Assembly: GCA_014529385.2 (NCBI GenBank)
Contig: CM043965.1
Location: forward strand, 68,159,690 to 68,223,689
Source of the DNA: Adiantum capillus-veneris
Lineage: Eukaryota > Streptophyta > Polypodiopsida > Polypodiales > Pteridaceae
Length of the DNA: 64,000 nt
Direction: 5' to 3'
Shown here: positions 20,935 to 32,279 of the stretch, piece by piece
How positions within the stretch are numbered: the first letter of the stretch is position 1
Layout: each line of letters begins with the position of its first letter
Translations under genes and position numbers: made by a program
The notes under the pieces: generated by a model
Database searches by the model: none
Told to the model about the DNA's origin: nothing
What the model saw: the letters and a program-made list of their open reading frames with translations, nothing else

Positions 20935-23900
20935 ATGTCAAGTTCTTTTCCCACGTTCTATGCAAGAAGTGGGGAAGATGCGCAAGAGTTTCTTGACAAC
21001 TTGGAGATGGCACATCTCATATCCGGGAGAGATGAAGAGGAAGTAAAGCTACGAGCCTTCCCGTTGGTTCTAAAAGCAGAAGCTAAAGCATGGTATGAGA
21101 CCTTGCAACCCCAAATCAAGTCCAATTGGGAGAGACTATGAGCAAGCTTCCTCTCCATGTTCGGGCAAGGTGATACTTCTGAAGGACTATGGAAATGTCT
21201 TATTGGGCATAAGCAGGTATCACTTGAAGACTATCCCTCTTATGAAGCAACCTTTGTCAATCTATGGGGTAGGTGGGAGGCTACATTAGAAAATCATGGT
21301 GGTGCACCTAACTTTTAAAAAAAAGAGATATTCATGGTTGGCTTGTATCCACTTTTAAAGGCTAAAGTAGAGCTAAAATTCCCATCCACCTTCGAAGAAG
21401 CACGTGAGGTAGCCATCATCAAGTTTAGAAAACTACACTTCCAAGCACATAGAGCAAGGGGTTTGAATGAAGTGAGTGAGAGGGAGTCTTCACAAACCAT
21501 GGAAGCACCAATTAGGGCCCCTCTTGCACAATCTTCACAAATAGGAGATAACTCTCAACAAGAGGTTTTACAAAGGCTAACTCAACAGCTTGAGAACCTC
21601 ACTCTGAATCTAGTACAAGGCCTACCTCAACAACGACAACCAAGAGAAGGGAATCGCAATCAACGAAGACAAGCTCAAGAGTTGCGATGTTGGAATTGCA
21701 ATGAAATGGGCCATGGCATGTACAATTGTCCACATCCAAGGCGACTTCCGGGAGACATATATCCCCCTAGACCGCCTCCTCTCACTGTGCAACAAGAACA
21801 AGCTCAAGGCCCACAAATCCTTCGTCGACCACCACCACCAGCAAATATACCTCCCGTCCCACATGAGGAGGAAGAAAGAGGAGTCAACATCATCAAGCTA
21901 GAAGAGGTAATAGATGAGCATACTCTAAACTTTGATGTTATGCCGGCAGAAAAACGCACAAGAGCACATGATAAGGATGAAGACATGAGAAGTGAAGGAA
22001 CAAATTCAGCCAGAAGGGACAAGAAGAAGAAGTCAAAGATGGAAGAAGCTGAAAGTAGCAGGAAGAAAAGATCAAGGCGAAGGGAAATTGGTATCAACGA
22101 CTTCCCATTGGGAAAGGAGCTAGAGCCCTACAACATCCTGGAGGATTTACAAACCCAAAAGCCAAACATTTCATGGCCTCAACTTCTTCACCTATCAGCC
22201 AAAGTAAGAAGGCAATGGCCAAAGTTGGTAAGTACAAGAATTCCAAAAAAGAAAGCAAATCTTTCCATTAAGGTTGTGGCCTCAAAGCTACAAAAAGATG
22301 TGGAACCCATTGTGGATGCTTACATAAGGGGTAAAAAGGTGTCTAATGTATATGTTGATGGTGGAGCTCAAATGTGTGTGATCACGGAAAAATCAATGAA
22401 CAGGTTAGGGCTTGAAATTACAAAGTCCTCTAATTGTCAAGCTAGGCTAGCCAACAACTCAAGTGTGAAGTGCTTGGGGATCATTGAAAATGTAAAAGTC
22501 TCTGTATGTAACATAGATGCACGAGTGGATATGTATGTCATGCCAACTAAGGGGGAGGGCTATCCCATCATCCTAGGGAGGCCTTGGCTCATTGCTGTGA
22601 ATGCAGATCAAAAATGGGGAAGTGGTCGTTTGATTCTTAAGAAGGGTCAACCGGTGGTGTATGATTGGCGAGAAGGAAAGCAGCTAGATATCAACTATGA
22701 AACCATGGCAGATGAAGAGAGCGAGGAGGAGAGTCCCTACTCAAGTGATGAGGAAGCATCAACCAGTGCATCAACCAGTGAAGAGGAGTCTTCTTTGGAG
22801 GTAATGGGAATTGTATTCAACGCCAACACTCAAGATGTTCCAGTAGAAGAAAAGCCAACAGACAATCACACACGAGGGGATGAAAGATGCCACCACCTTG
22901 AAGAAGGATTTGAAAAGATGCTTGCAAAAGATCTTACTTGTGAGGAGAAGAGGTCCTACATCAATATGTTAAGGAGGTATCCCAATTTGTTTATCACTGA
23001 CTACTCACAAATAAGAGGTGTAGATGTAATAGAGCATCGAATTGAATTGAAACCAGGGACCAAACCCGTGGCTCAAAAGTTAAGGCGACTAGGATCTGTG
23101 CAACAAAAGGCTCTCCTACAGGAAGTGAATCGACTCTTGAAGGCTGGCTTCATCTATCCAGTATCCAACTCCGAATGGGTATCACCTACTGTAGTCACTC
23201 CCAAGAAGAATGGTAAGTGGAGGGTATGCGTGGATTACAAACCCCTCAACGCTGCGACAAAGAGGGACCACTTCCCTCTCCCTTTCCAAGATGAAATTTT
23301 GAATGAAGTAGCAGGTCACGAATGCTACACTGTGTGTGGTGGGTATTCAGGATATTTTCAAATTAGAATAGCAGAAGAGGACCAACCAAAAACCACCTTC
23401 ATCACACCTTGGGGATGTTTTGCATTCAGAGTAATGCCTTTTGGGCTCACCAATGCTCCTAGCACCTTCATGAGATTCACAATATTTGTATTTCAGCCAT
23501 TCTTTGGAAAATCTATAAGAGTCTTTATGGATGATTTCTGTATTTATAGTTGTAGATCACTTCATTGCCAAAAGGTTGAAGAGGGGCTTAAGAGGCTCCA
23601 TCAATTTGGGGGACAACTCAACCCAGAGAAGTGTCATATCGGTGAATCTCAGGTGGTTTTGCTAGGCCATGTGGTTTCTTCACAAGGAATTCAAGTGGAT
23701 CCCTCTAAAGTAGAGGCCCTTTTGTCATTATCTCCACCAACAACAACAAAGGAGCTAATGACCTTCAACCACAAAGTGAGGTACATGTCTCGCTTCATCC
23801 ATCTCCTAGCAGAAGCCATCGCCCCTTTGCATAGGTTGGCAAGCCAATCTACATTTGAATGGGGGAGGGAACATGCAAAATGTTTTGAGGAAGTGAAGGG

Positions 23901-26266
23901 CATTCTTAGCTCTCTCCCAATCCTAATGCCACCAGATCCAAAGGAGACTTACTATGTCACTCCAAGTGTAGGTTTCGAAGCAATTGGTGTTGTTTTGATG
24001 CAAAAAGATCCTAAAACATCATACATGAGGCCGATCTATTTTGCAAGCAAGGTGATGAATCCAGCCGAGAAGGGATACACTGAAATGGAGAAAGTGGTCT
24101 TTGCAATCTTATTTGCGGTAAGGAAGTTTCGATCGTATCTTCTCCCTGTGCCATTTGTTTTTCTCACCTTAGAGCACAATCTACCATATGTAGTACAACA
24201 CATGAGCCTCTCATCTAGAATAGCAAAGTGGGTTCTTGAACTCCAAGAATTTGAATACACTTTCCTTGTAGAAGATAGCACAAGAGCAGGACTTGCAGAC
24301 ATTCTCACCTACAAAGTGAGAGAAAGGGAAGGATCACGACTACAAAGAGAGGAAGGCTCAAAACAGTTCAAAGTGAAGGAAATTGATAATGCCCATACTT
24401 TATGCTTTGACGGAGCCTATCAACGCCAACAAGACAAAGCAGCAGGGGGGATCCTCATTTTAAACCCACAAAAGGAGGTAATGGTTAGAAAAGGTATCAC
24501 TCTATCCAATGTTCACTCTAACAATGAGGCTGAGTATGCTGCTCTAACCCTTGGGTTAGAAGAATGCAAAGAATTAGGCATACAAAGACTTATTATAAAA
24601 GGTGATTCTTTGCTAGTGGTCAGGCAAATCCAAGGGACTTGGAGGTGCAAGAATCGTACATTGTTTGAGTGGCTTAGTAGTGTAAGAGCTTTGATGAAGG
24701 GTTTTAAAGCAACACAGGTACAACACATTGTGAGAACTCATAACAAGGAAGCAGACTTACTCGCAAATGAAAAGCTTCAAATGGCAGTAGGAGGTGTGAA
24801 ACTATATGAACCCAAATATCAAGGTCAAGAGGAGCTAAAAGACATTATCTTCTTTCTACAAGCAGGTGAGTGTCCCAAACACTTAGACAAGGTGCAAAGA
24901 CATAGACTACTTAAGAAGGCCACACCTTACCAGTTGATCGGGGATGATTTATATCACAAAGGGAAAGATTTGGTCTTGAGAAGAGTACCAGGTGTGCAAG
25001 AGATACAGAAAATTCTTCTTTCATGTCATGATGATGTCTGTGGTGGTCACTTTTCTCAAGATATTACAAGTAGGAAGATTTTACAAGCAGGGTTTATTTG
25101 GCCGAGCTTACATCGTGATGTCCAATATTGGTGTAAAGCATGTAAGCCATGCCAAATTGCTGGGGATAGACGACTAACATATGAGCCTCGAGTCCCAATA
25201 ATATCTTATGGCCCTTTTGAAAAGTGGGGTGTGGATGCAATAGGTCCCCTACCTCGTACTTCTACAGGGAAGGTTTTCATCATCATGGGTGTTGACTACA
25301 TGACACGATGGGCGGAAGCAACAAGCACAACCCGAATCACAGCTGAAGAGGTATCAAAGTTTATTTTTGATCATATTTGTAGTAGGTTTGAAACACCCCT
25401 AGAAATCTTATCAGATCGAGGCCCGGGTTTTAGGGCTGACCTTCTGAATGATCTCTTGAGGAGGTTAAAAGTGAAACACCTGCATTCCACACCCTACTAT
25501 CCTCAATGCAATGGATTGGTGGAAAAAGTGAATGGAATGATATGTAAGATCATTTCTAAGCAGGTTGTGGACCGAGGTTGTGGACCGGCCTAATGATTGG
25601 GATCGCCATTTGACGGCTGCTCTTTGGGCGTATAGGACATCTTTCAAGGTATCTACCCAATTCACCCCTTTTCATCTAGTTTATGGACAGGAAGCACTTC
25701 TCCCCATTGAGGTAGAGCTCTCAAGCTTGCGCGTTCTTGCAAGAGTGGCAAAAAAACCAAAAGAGGTTCTATATGAAAGGATCTTAGATCTCCAATGACT
25801 TGAGCTAGATAGAGAAGAGTCTATTGATCACTACATCACCAAAGCGACAAGCCAAAGGGATAAAATCAACAAGAAGCTCAAGGGGAAAGGATTGAAGGAA
25901 GGTATGTTGGTTCTTTGCTATGATAACCGACTTGATACTCGACTTGACAAAAAGTTTTTGCAAAGATGGGAGGGACCTTTCATGATAAAAACAAAGTTTG
26001 GGAATGGTAGTTACAGATTAGCAGATTTATCCGGAAAACTCCACAAGACCAGAGTCAATGGATGGAGATTAAAGCCCTACTTTCAACGTATCAATCCGTT
26101 GATAGGCAGTCATCTGCCTACATCGTCTAAACTCCAAATTGGCATGGCTCCCTTCGGCTTGGCAAATGCTCCACCTATTTTTAAAGCTTTGATGTGCAAA
26201 GAAGAACCAGCCTGGGAATCTGAACATACCCAAGGCAACCCTCCCATCTCCGATTTATGGGATTGA
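20935..26266 (+). pseudogene. E2 gag-pol polyprotein, broken
   Basis: One frame from ATG 20935 encodes Gag, then a zinc knuckle CWNCNEMGHGMYNC (about 21690), retropepsin, RT, RNase H domains and integrase. Breaks are TGA 21139-21141, TAA 21316-21318, a 13-bp tandem duplication at 25562-25587 shifting the frame inside integrase, and TGA 25796-25798. The protease motif is DGGA instead of DSGA/DTGA (change at 22360). RT motif A has Gly for its catalytic Asp (codon 23338-23340, CGGYSGYF versus CDGYSGYF in E4), while FMDD is intact. The Gypsy RNase H has lost its Asp (VTPS), as in E4. The second RNase H keeps D, E, D, D (FDGAY, NNEAEY, GDS, KEADLL). Integrase keeps its D, D, E residues. After the last break the C-terminus continues to 26266, beyond the E4 end. 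Confidence 0.92.
25562..25587. repeat. 13-bp tandem duplication breaking E2 integrase
   Basis: AGGTTGTGGACCG occurs twice in a row (25562-25574 and 25575-25587). E4 has no second copy. The extra 13 bases shift the frame. Confidence 0.95.
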
Positions 26267-26314
26267 GGTAATGAAAAGCAGGTCTAATGGAGTAAAAGAG
26301 TGCATGACACTCCT

Positions 26315-26392
26315 CCTATTGAAAAAAAAAAGAAAAAAAAAAGAAAAGAAAAAATGACAAAAAAAGAGAAAAAAAAAGAAAGAAAAAAAAAG
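26315..26392 (+). repeat. A-rich purine tract in E2
   Basis: About 78 bases consisting almost only of A with scattered G, between the end of pol and the polypurine tract. It is absent from E4, where only about 40 bases separate pol and LTR. Confidence 0.85.
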
Positions 26393-26404
26393 CAACACCG
26401 TCCT

Positions 26405-26428
26405 CCTAAAGATATGAATATCTTTAGG
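26405..26428. repeat. Perfect hairpin next to the E2 polypurine tract
   Basis: CCTAAAGATAT and ATATCTTTAGG form 11-bp arms around GA. It is immediately followed by the polypurine tract CTTGGGGGAGGGCTAATA. Confidence 0.85.
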
Positions 26429-26446
26429 CTTGGGGGAGGGCTAATA
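26429..26446 (+). promoter_or_regulatory. Polypurine tract of E2
   Basis: CTTGGGGGAGGGCTAATA directly precedes the 3' LTR. The E4 tract (TTTGGGGGGGCTA) is similar. Confidence 0.85.
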
Positions 26447-28535
26447 TGAGTGGCATAAATTGGTAACCATCTTTTTGCAACATTTTTCAGCCTACTCAAC
26501 GTCCTCTTCCTCATATGTGTATATATTTTTCTACGCTATTAAGTTTATCTAAAGTAAATTCCCTCTCTTCGTTTAACCTTTGTGGCTACACATACATTGT
26601 ACTCTTCCCAAGAATGTCACCTTAGTCATATATTTATATTACCACCCTTTTCTCTTTGCTTTGTAAATAAAAGTAAGCATACAATAACCAACTATATACC
26701 CCCAAACTTTCTTACCTCTTGTGAATTAGTAGTAGAAAAAATAATATATCCATCTTCCACTCCATATAGATAAATTCCCATGGAAATCAACTCTCCACTT
26801 GTCTTTACCAAAGATTATGGTCCCTCTCTACAAGTCTTCTATGTCCCCTACATATGTGGCCCAATATCTCTTAAGAATATACATATAGTTTCTCTCCTTT
26901 CAAAAAGACTCCAATTGTATATTCTTTTCACAAGCAAATAATATTGGGCCCTCCTCTATTTGTTTAAGCATCATAGCCTTTTGAAAAAGCATGATTCCCC
27001 TTGGATACATACAAGCAAAGGGCCCATACAAGAAGACTTGGAAGCAAAAGGTTCCCTAGCCTAGTGTGGACCTCCCAAACCGAATTCCTTGGTGTATGGG
27101 CGTGAAGAATAGTCCAAATTCATATCAAACATGTTGAGAAGGTCAATTTTGCCTTTTGAAGCATGTCATTCCGAGCTACAGGTAAAAAGTTATGGTCAAA
27201 ATAGTGTACATCTATCAGATTCGCAGCAAAAGGGAACTGTAAATCAAGTAAATCAAGAGGGTGAGATCTTATTTTTCCCCTACTCATCTTCTAAAAGAGC
27301 AATGAGTGTTCAAAGTCACTTGCATGTGATGGGACCAACCTAAAGATGCTTTCCAAATGCCAAGACAGACAAGTTGAGATACCCCGCAGGAGCCACCCGT
27401 AGGGCATCATGGTGGGGCCCACCTACATTATGCACCCCTATGGAGCCTTCACGGTCTAAAATGATATTTTTGGTGAATAAATAGTCCCTTTTATGTCCAA
27501 TATTCAATGAGTGGTCAAAAGACACTTAATTAGGGCTAATCACTTACTCTAATTAAGTGTAGCATAATCCCACTCCTACACAACTATAAATAGCCCCCCT
27601 TGGAGAGACTCAAGGACACACACACCTATATTTCCAACTTCATGTTGTTTCTTGATCAATAGTAGAGAAAACCCCAAGCTCTCCCTCTTTCACATTCCCC
27701 CCTCCTAACCCTCCTCTTTGGAGGAAGTGCAACTGTATTCTCCGCTCTCTCATTCTACAATCTCTTACTCCATCAACCCAATAAATCATTTGTAGCACCT
27801 CAATAACTTGTAAATACATCATGATCTCTCTCATGGTTATGTTGATGATCATAAAATCATCTTCAAAACTTTCAAGTGTCGCAATTCGTGATGGTTAGCA
27901 GGCGTCTGTCCTCCCCTTAAAAGGTGTGCGAGAAATCAAGTAAGTGTTCTATTCTCAATTTACCATTGGTTTGTTTCTCCATACTTATTCAATTGGTCTA
28001 AAGAAATTTCTCACTCCAACTCTCTTTTGCTTCATTACATATACATGTGGCTACCTCTCATGGTGATTGTATTTTGCGTCACGGCATTGCATAGATGGAG
28101 ATGAGCTCTCTATGCAAAGTGTGTTAGTTTGATGTAAGTGATTCTCTTGTGTGTTTGAGAGGCAAGTCTTGTGCGCATGATTTTTTTGATGAGTGCTTGA
28201 GAGAGGAAGAGTTTGGATGTATTATGGGTATTCTTATGGGGAGAAGGTGAATGCTATTCCACAAATTGCATATTTCATTTTGATGCACGGCATTGGGTTG
28301 CATAATCGTTGATGGTGTTTTCAAGTGTCCAAAGTGTATATAGAGTAAGGCGGTTTTCAAAGTGTGTTGCTTGAGTGGGTGAGTGCAAGTGTTATTTTTT
28401 TTTTATTGGTTTACTTCTCCACTCCCAAAAGAAGGTGGTGCCCCAAGTAGTGTGCGTACCTCTCTACGAACATTTTGTGAGGGTAGGCCCATTGGTTTGG
28501 GTTTAGAGGCCCCATTTTCAAAAAGCTCGCCCTCA
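26447..28535 (+). repeat. 3' LTR of E2
   Basis: A 2089-bp copy of 18194-20283 with about nine substitutions and one single-base deletion. Confidence 0.96.
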
Positions 28536-28818
28536 ATAGTAAGGCTTGAAATAACTTGAAATGACACCTATAAAAGTTAATGTGAAGGGGACTACTTGAT
28601 GGTGAGAGAATTGCACATTTTTCTCTACCACTTTCCTATGGCCTTGGCCAAAAATAATGCTCTTAATGGTAGTGATGAGTAGCTATAGTGACACAAAATG
28701 TTGTTGAGGGTATTGAAGAGTACTTATAGTTAGAGATGCAAAGGATGCAGAGAGGGTGGCATTTGTCGGCAGTCGACTATCCTCTTCTCTACTACGCTTT
28801 TTGTTGCTTACACAAAGG

Positions 28819-28865
<47 letters not shown>

Positions 28866-29100
28866 TATACATGTGTTTGGTTGTGTCAACAAGCGAAGGA
28901 AAAAAGCAAGTAGCGAGCTACAGAAGAAGGAGAGCACAACCCGCCTCCCTTTCCTTGCTATTAATAAATTAATTCTATGTGGGGATGTGCTCTCCTTCAT
29001 CTGTCGCTTTAGCAAGCCATTCATTCCCTTGCCTTCACAACAACTCTCTCAAGCAAGCAAGCCTCCACTTTGAACATATCTACTTTTGGGTAAGGGAAAA
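28536..29100. repeat. Repeat family R2, copy 1, with (GA)n
   Basis: This resumes the sequence interrupted by E2. From about 28730 to 29075 it is repeated, with differences, at 30406-31295. It includes (GA)n at 28820-28861 and an internal inverted repeat (GGAGAGCACAACCC near 28930, GGGGATGTGCTCTCC near 28985). The ORFs over the GA tract are artefacts. Confidence 0.75.
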
Positions 29101-29724
29101 TTATTGTTGAGAAAATGCATCAAATTTCCTCGGTTGGGAGAAATGTTGGTGGACAAAAGCTCACGACAATCATTTTTACCCAATCACTAAAAGTAATAAT
29201 AATAAATTTCTCCCATTTTTTGTGCCAAAATTTGAAGAATTTGCTGCTTTTTACACTAAGGTGAGTAAATTTTGCTAACTTTTTTCAAGCCAAGCTTGAA
29301 ATATAGTAGGGATTTTGTCAAAAGTTTAAAGGATTCGCTTGCTTTTACTCTAAGGCGTGTACAATTTTGCCAAGTTTCTTCAAGAGCAGCTTGAAATCTA
29401 GCAAGGACATTGGAATTCCAATCAACAAAAAAGTACACAAAAGGTCCCTAAGAAATGAGACCTTCGTAGTCACTTTATGAAAAAGTGAGAAAAAAAATGC
29501 TCAGTACATATAGTTGTTATGGCTACCTACTCGCTCTACTTTCACTTTTCAATACATAGTATCTTCCCAAGATGCTTCGGCATCTCCAATTAGCTTCAAA
29601 AGCACCCCTAATCCCGAGGATTTGACCTCAACACATAGACACTAAAAAGACAAGTTTAACCACTAGGCTATTCGCCTTAGGTGCCCTTAAGGCTCCCTTA
29701 AGCACTAAAAAAAAACAAAATTCC
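29101..29724. repeat. R1 repeat copies, no gene
   Basis: Two successive R1-like pieces lie at about 29230-29300 and 29320-29480 (GGAATTCCAATCAACAAAAA, AAATGAGACCTTCGTAGTCA). The rest is unremarkable. Confidence 0.6.
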
Positions 29725-29820
29725 CCCCCGCCCCCCACACATACCTACCTACCCTACCCCCCCTACCCCCACCCTTCCCTTTTCCTTTCTCCCCCCCCCC
29801 CCCACCCCCCAACACACAAA
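29725..29820. repeat. C-rich low-complexity tract
   Basis: Dominated by runs of C with A and T, ending in a long C run and CACACA. On the minus strand this is G-rich with many G-runs and could form G-quadruplex structures. Confidence 0.85.
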
Positions 29821-29867
29821 CTAATTAATTAATGGTTTGCAAAAAACTCGTTTTGGCTACCTATTGA

Positions 29868-30129
29868 CACAAAGTGCACAAAAAAACGGAGTCTTTTCCA
29901 TTGTTTTTCATACAATGAATAACATCATGAGCTTCTGCTCGAGAGGCTCCGCATACCTAGCTAGGTACGATTGGGGGCAGGGGACCACCGGCCCTCTCAC
30001 CGGGTCGGTGGTCCCCTGCCCCCAATCGTACCTAGCTACGTATGCGGAGCCTGTCTCGAAGAAGCTCATGATGTTGAGGTAAGTCACAATGTGGGGATTA
30101 TTGTGAGAATTTGTCCAAAACTTCTTGTG
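29868..30129. mobile_element. MITE-like palindromic element, copy A
   Basis: It ends with CTTCTTGTG, the terminal sequence shared with copies B and C; the left end is approximate. It contains a 151-bp palindrome at 29923-30073 that starts CATCATGAGCTTCTGCTC and ends GCTCATGATG, with long pairing through GTACGATTGGGGGCAGGGGA. No coding capacity. Confidence 0.75.
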
Positions 30130-30405
30130 GTGCTGGTGAGGATAGTGAAGAGTACTTATAGATTTGCTTGCTTTTACAGCAAGAAGAGTACAAGTTTGTC
30201 AATTTTCTTCAGGACAAGCTTGAAATCTAGCGAGGATATTGGCATTCTAACCAACTGAAAATGCACAAAAAGTCCCTAGGAAATGAGATCATTGTGGTCA
30301 CCTTATGAAAAAGTGATAAGAAATATGCTCTTAAGGGTAGTGAAAAATACCTATAGTGATCGTTGAGGGTCGTAAAGAGTACTTATAGTGGTCGTGGCAT
30401 GCTTG
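30130..30405. repeat. R1 repeat copy
   Basis: Contains the R1 signature (about 30225-30300: AAATGAGATCATTGTGGTCA) and flanking R1 sequence. No gene. Confidence 0.6.
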
Positions 30406-30501
30406 CGAGCTAGAGATGTAAAGGACATGGAGAGGGTGGCATCGGTCGGCACATGGCTATCCTCTCGTCTCCTCTCGTACGCTTTTCGTTTCCTACATAT
30501 A

Positions 30502-30764
30502 CACAAGAAATTTTGGACAAAATCTCACAATAATTCCCACATTGTGACTTACCTCAACATCATGAGCTTCTGTGAGGGAGGCACCACATACCTAACTAGG
30601 TACGATTGGGGGCAAGGGACCGCCGGCCCGGCGGTTCCTTGCCCCCAATCGTACCTGGCTAGGTATGTGGTGCCTCTCGAGCAAAAGCTCATGATGTTAT
30701 GCATAGTATGAAAAACACTAAAAAAGACTCCTTTATCCTACATGAGAAAATTTCTAAATCTTCT

Positions 30765-30768
<4 letters not shown>
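30502..30768. mobile_element. MITE-like palindromic element, copy B (inverted)
   Basis: 267 bp with ends CACAAGAA... and ...CTTCTTGTG, in opposite orientation to A and C. It contains a 139-bp palindrome at 30558-30696, nearly perfect around GGACCGCCGGCCCGGCGGTT. Its outer 32 bases (30737-30768) are the exact reverse complement of the start of copy C. Confidence 0.85.
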
Positions 30769-30813
<45 letters not shown>

Positions 30814-30971
30814 ATGCATGAGTTTGGTTGTGTCAAGCGAAGGCAAAAAGCAAGTAGCGAGCTGCTGAAGAGGGAGAGCACAGCCCACCTCTCCTTCCTT
30901 GCTATTGATAAATTAGCTCTCTGCGGGGTTGTGCTCTCCTTCTTCTGTTGCTCGAGCGAGCCATGCATTGC

Positions 30972-31252
30972 CACAAGAAGATTTAGAAATTTTCTCATGT
31001 AGGAAAACAGAGTTTTTTCCAAAGTTAATCATAGAATGCATAACATCATGAGCTTCTGCTCGAGAGGCACCGCATACCTAGCTAGGTACGATTGGGAGTA
31101 GTGGACCGCCAGTCCCCCCCCACCGGGCCGGCGGTCCCCTGCCCCCAATCGTACCAAGCTAGGTATGTGGTACCTCCCTCAGAGAAGCTCATGATGTTGA
31201 GGTAAGTCGCAATGTGGGAATTATTGTGAGAATTTATCCAATACTTCTTGTG
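30972..31252. mobile_element. MITE-like palindromic element, copy C
   Basis: 281 bp, starts CACAAGAAGATTTAG and ends ATACTTCTTGTG. The insertion is defined by comparison with R2 copy 1, which lacks it. It contains a 153-bp palindrome at 31044-31196. Flanks TGC and CGC give no clear target duplication. Superfamily not determined. Confidence 0.85.
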
Positions 31253-31310
31253 CGCCTTGCCTTCACAACAACTCCTCTCAAGCAAGCAAGCCTCCATTTC
31301 TTTTTTTTTT

Positions 31311-32279
31311 GTACTAAATGGGCTTGCAAGGCCTTGAAAGGCTGGTCTCCGCAAGCCTCGAGTTTGTGTGCGTAGACCTATTGAGTGCTAGTAACTTCTT
31401 CTTTTTATTGGCAGTCGTTTGAAAATGTTCCATCGTCACCCGGCTTCATAAAGCCCATCGCATTTCAAGCTGAGAATACCCTGCTAATAGAGTGCTGCAT
31501 TGTTTCCAAAGAAAAAATTGGGGCCTCCAGTATTGCCCCCTTCAAACTGCATATCATGTTACCCAAATGCCCAGGACAGACACCTACTCTAGAGGCAAGA
31601 GAATGTGTGCTGGAGTTTTACGGTCTCCTTGTGTACACTAGATGCCAAAGGAAGGTGTGGCTTTGTCATCACTCCTATAAGGCATGTGGATAGGATGTCG
31701 GAGCTCGATGATGAGGAGCTATGGAGCCTCCTTATGAGGGTTTTACGAGAGACAAAGGTGGCAGGCCATTAGAGAGGCTTGATGTGAGGATTTTTTTACC
31801 TGTCCAAATGGCTTTGTGGAGAATAAGCCATAGGAGGATGCATTCTTTTGGTTGTAAAAATGGGTCCCATATTTTTTTGAACCTGAAGTACCACTATGTT
31901 CTACCTAATGAGACCTTCCATGTGTTGTTGAGGATGGTGTGTATTGAGGGGCTGATGTTCTTGTGGGGGGCCCCGTTGGTGAGTTAAGAGGAAGACTCTA
32001 CCCAGTCAAATGCCCGGATGGGAACCTGGTCAGACATAGAGAGATGCCAAATCTCTTCAAAAGGGAAGATGGCACATCTTGATTGGATGAGGGAGATTTC
32101 CCAAGGGTGGAGGTGATGGGTCAGGGAAATGGCTAGGGAAATGGTGATGAATGCAATTGCGACATCTAGAGGAGGCAAGTGGCTGAATCTTACTCTGCAA
32201 AATAGAGTTTTGCACCCAAAGGAGTGCATTTTGCATTTGGGGGTTTTACTAGTTAATTCATAAGAAAATGTTGCAAAGC
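31311..32279. other. Unassigned stretch
   Basis: Open frames at 31385-31693 and 31721-31987 give no protein that I recognise with confidence. One frame around 31653-31720 reads ITPIRHVDRMSELDDEELW, which is weakly like a HIT-domain stretch. It may be gene debris linked to the LINE remnant downstream. Confidence 0.3.

Larger units (their letters stand above)
18194..28535 (+). mobile_element. E2: Tat-like Ty3/Gypsy LTR retrotransposon, young but defective
   Basis: The 10.34-kb element has LTRs at 18194-20283 and 26447-28535, a primer site, two small leader ORFs, a gag-pol frame with PR, RT, degenerate Gypsy RNase H, an added RNase H and INT, and a polypurine tract. The LTRs differ at about 9 sites plus one 1-base gap in ~2090 bp (counted by eye, ~0.4%). 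Target duplication is ATAG (18190-18193 and 28536-28539), or ATAGT if the first LTR base is counted. Gag-pol has three stops, a frameshifting 13-bp duplication and two catalytic-site changes, so this copy cannot move by itself. The double RNase H places it in the Tat group. Confidence 0.95.
30406..31310. repeat. R2 repeat, copy 2, interrupted by two MITEs
   Basis: Segments 30406-30501, 30769-30971 and 31253-31310 together parallel copy 1 at 28730-29075. The two interruptions are MITE copies B and C. It carries (GA)n at 30768-30809 and an internal inverted repeat around GTGCTCTCC. Confidence 0.8.

Noticed and set aside
29725-29820. C-rich tract as a telomere-like array
   Set aside because: No regular CCCTAAA periodicity is present.
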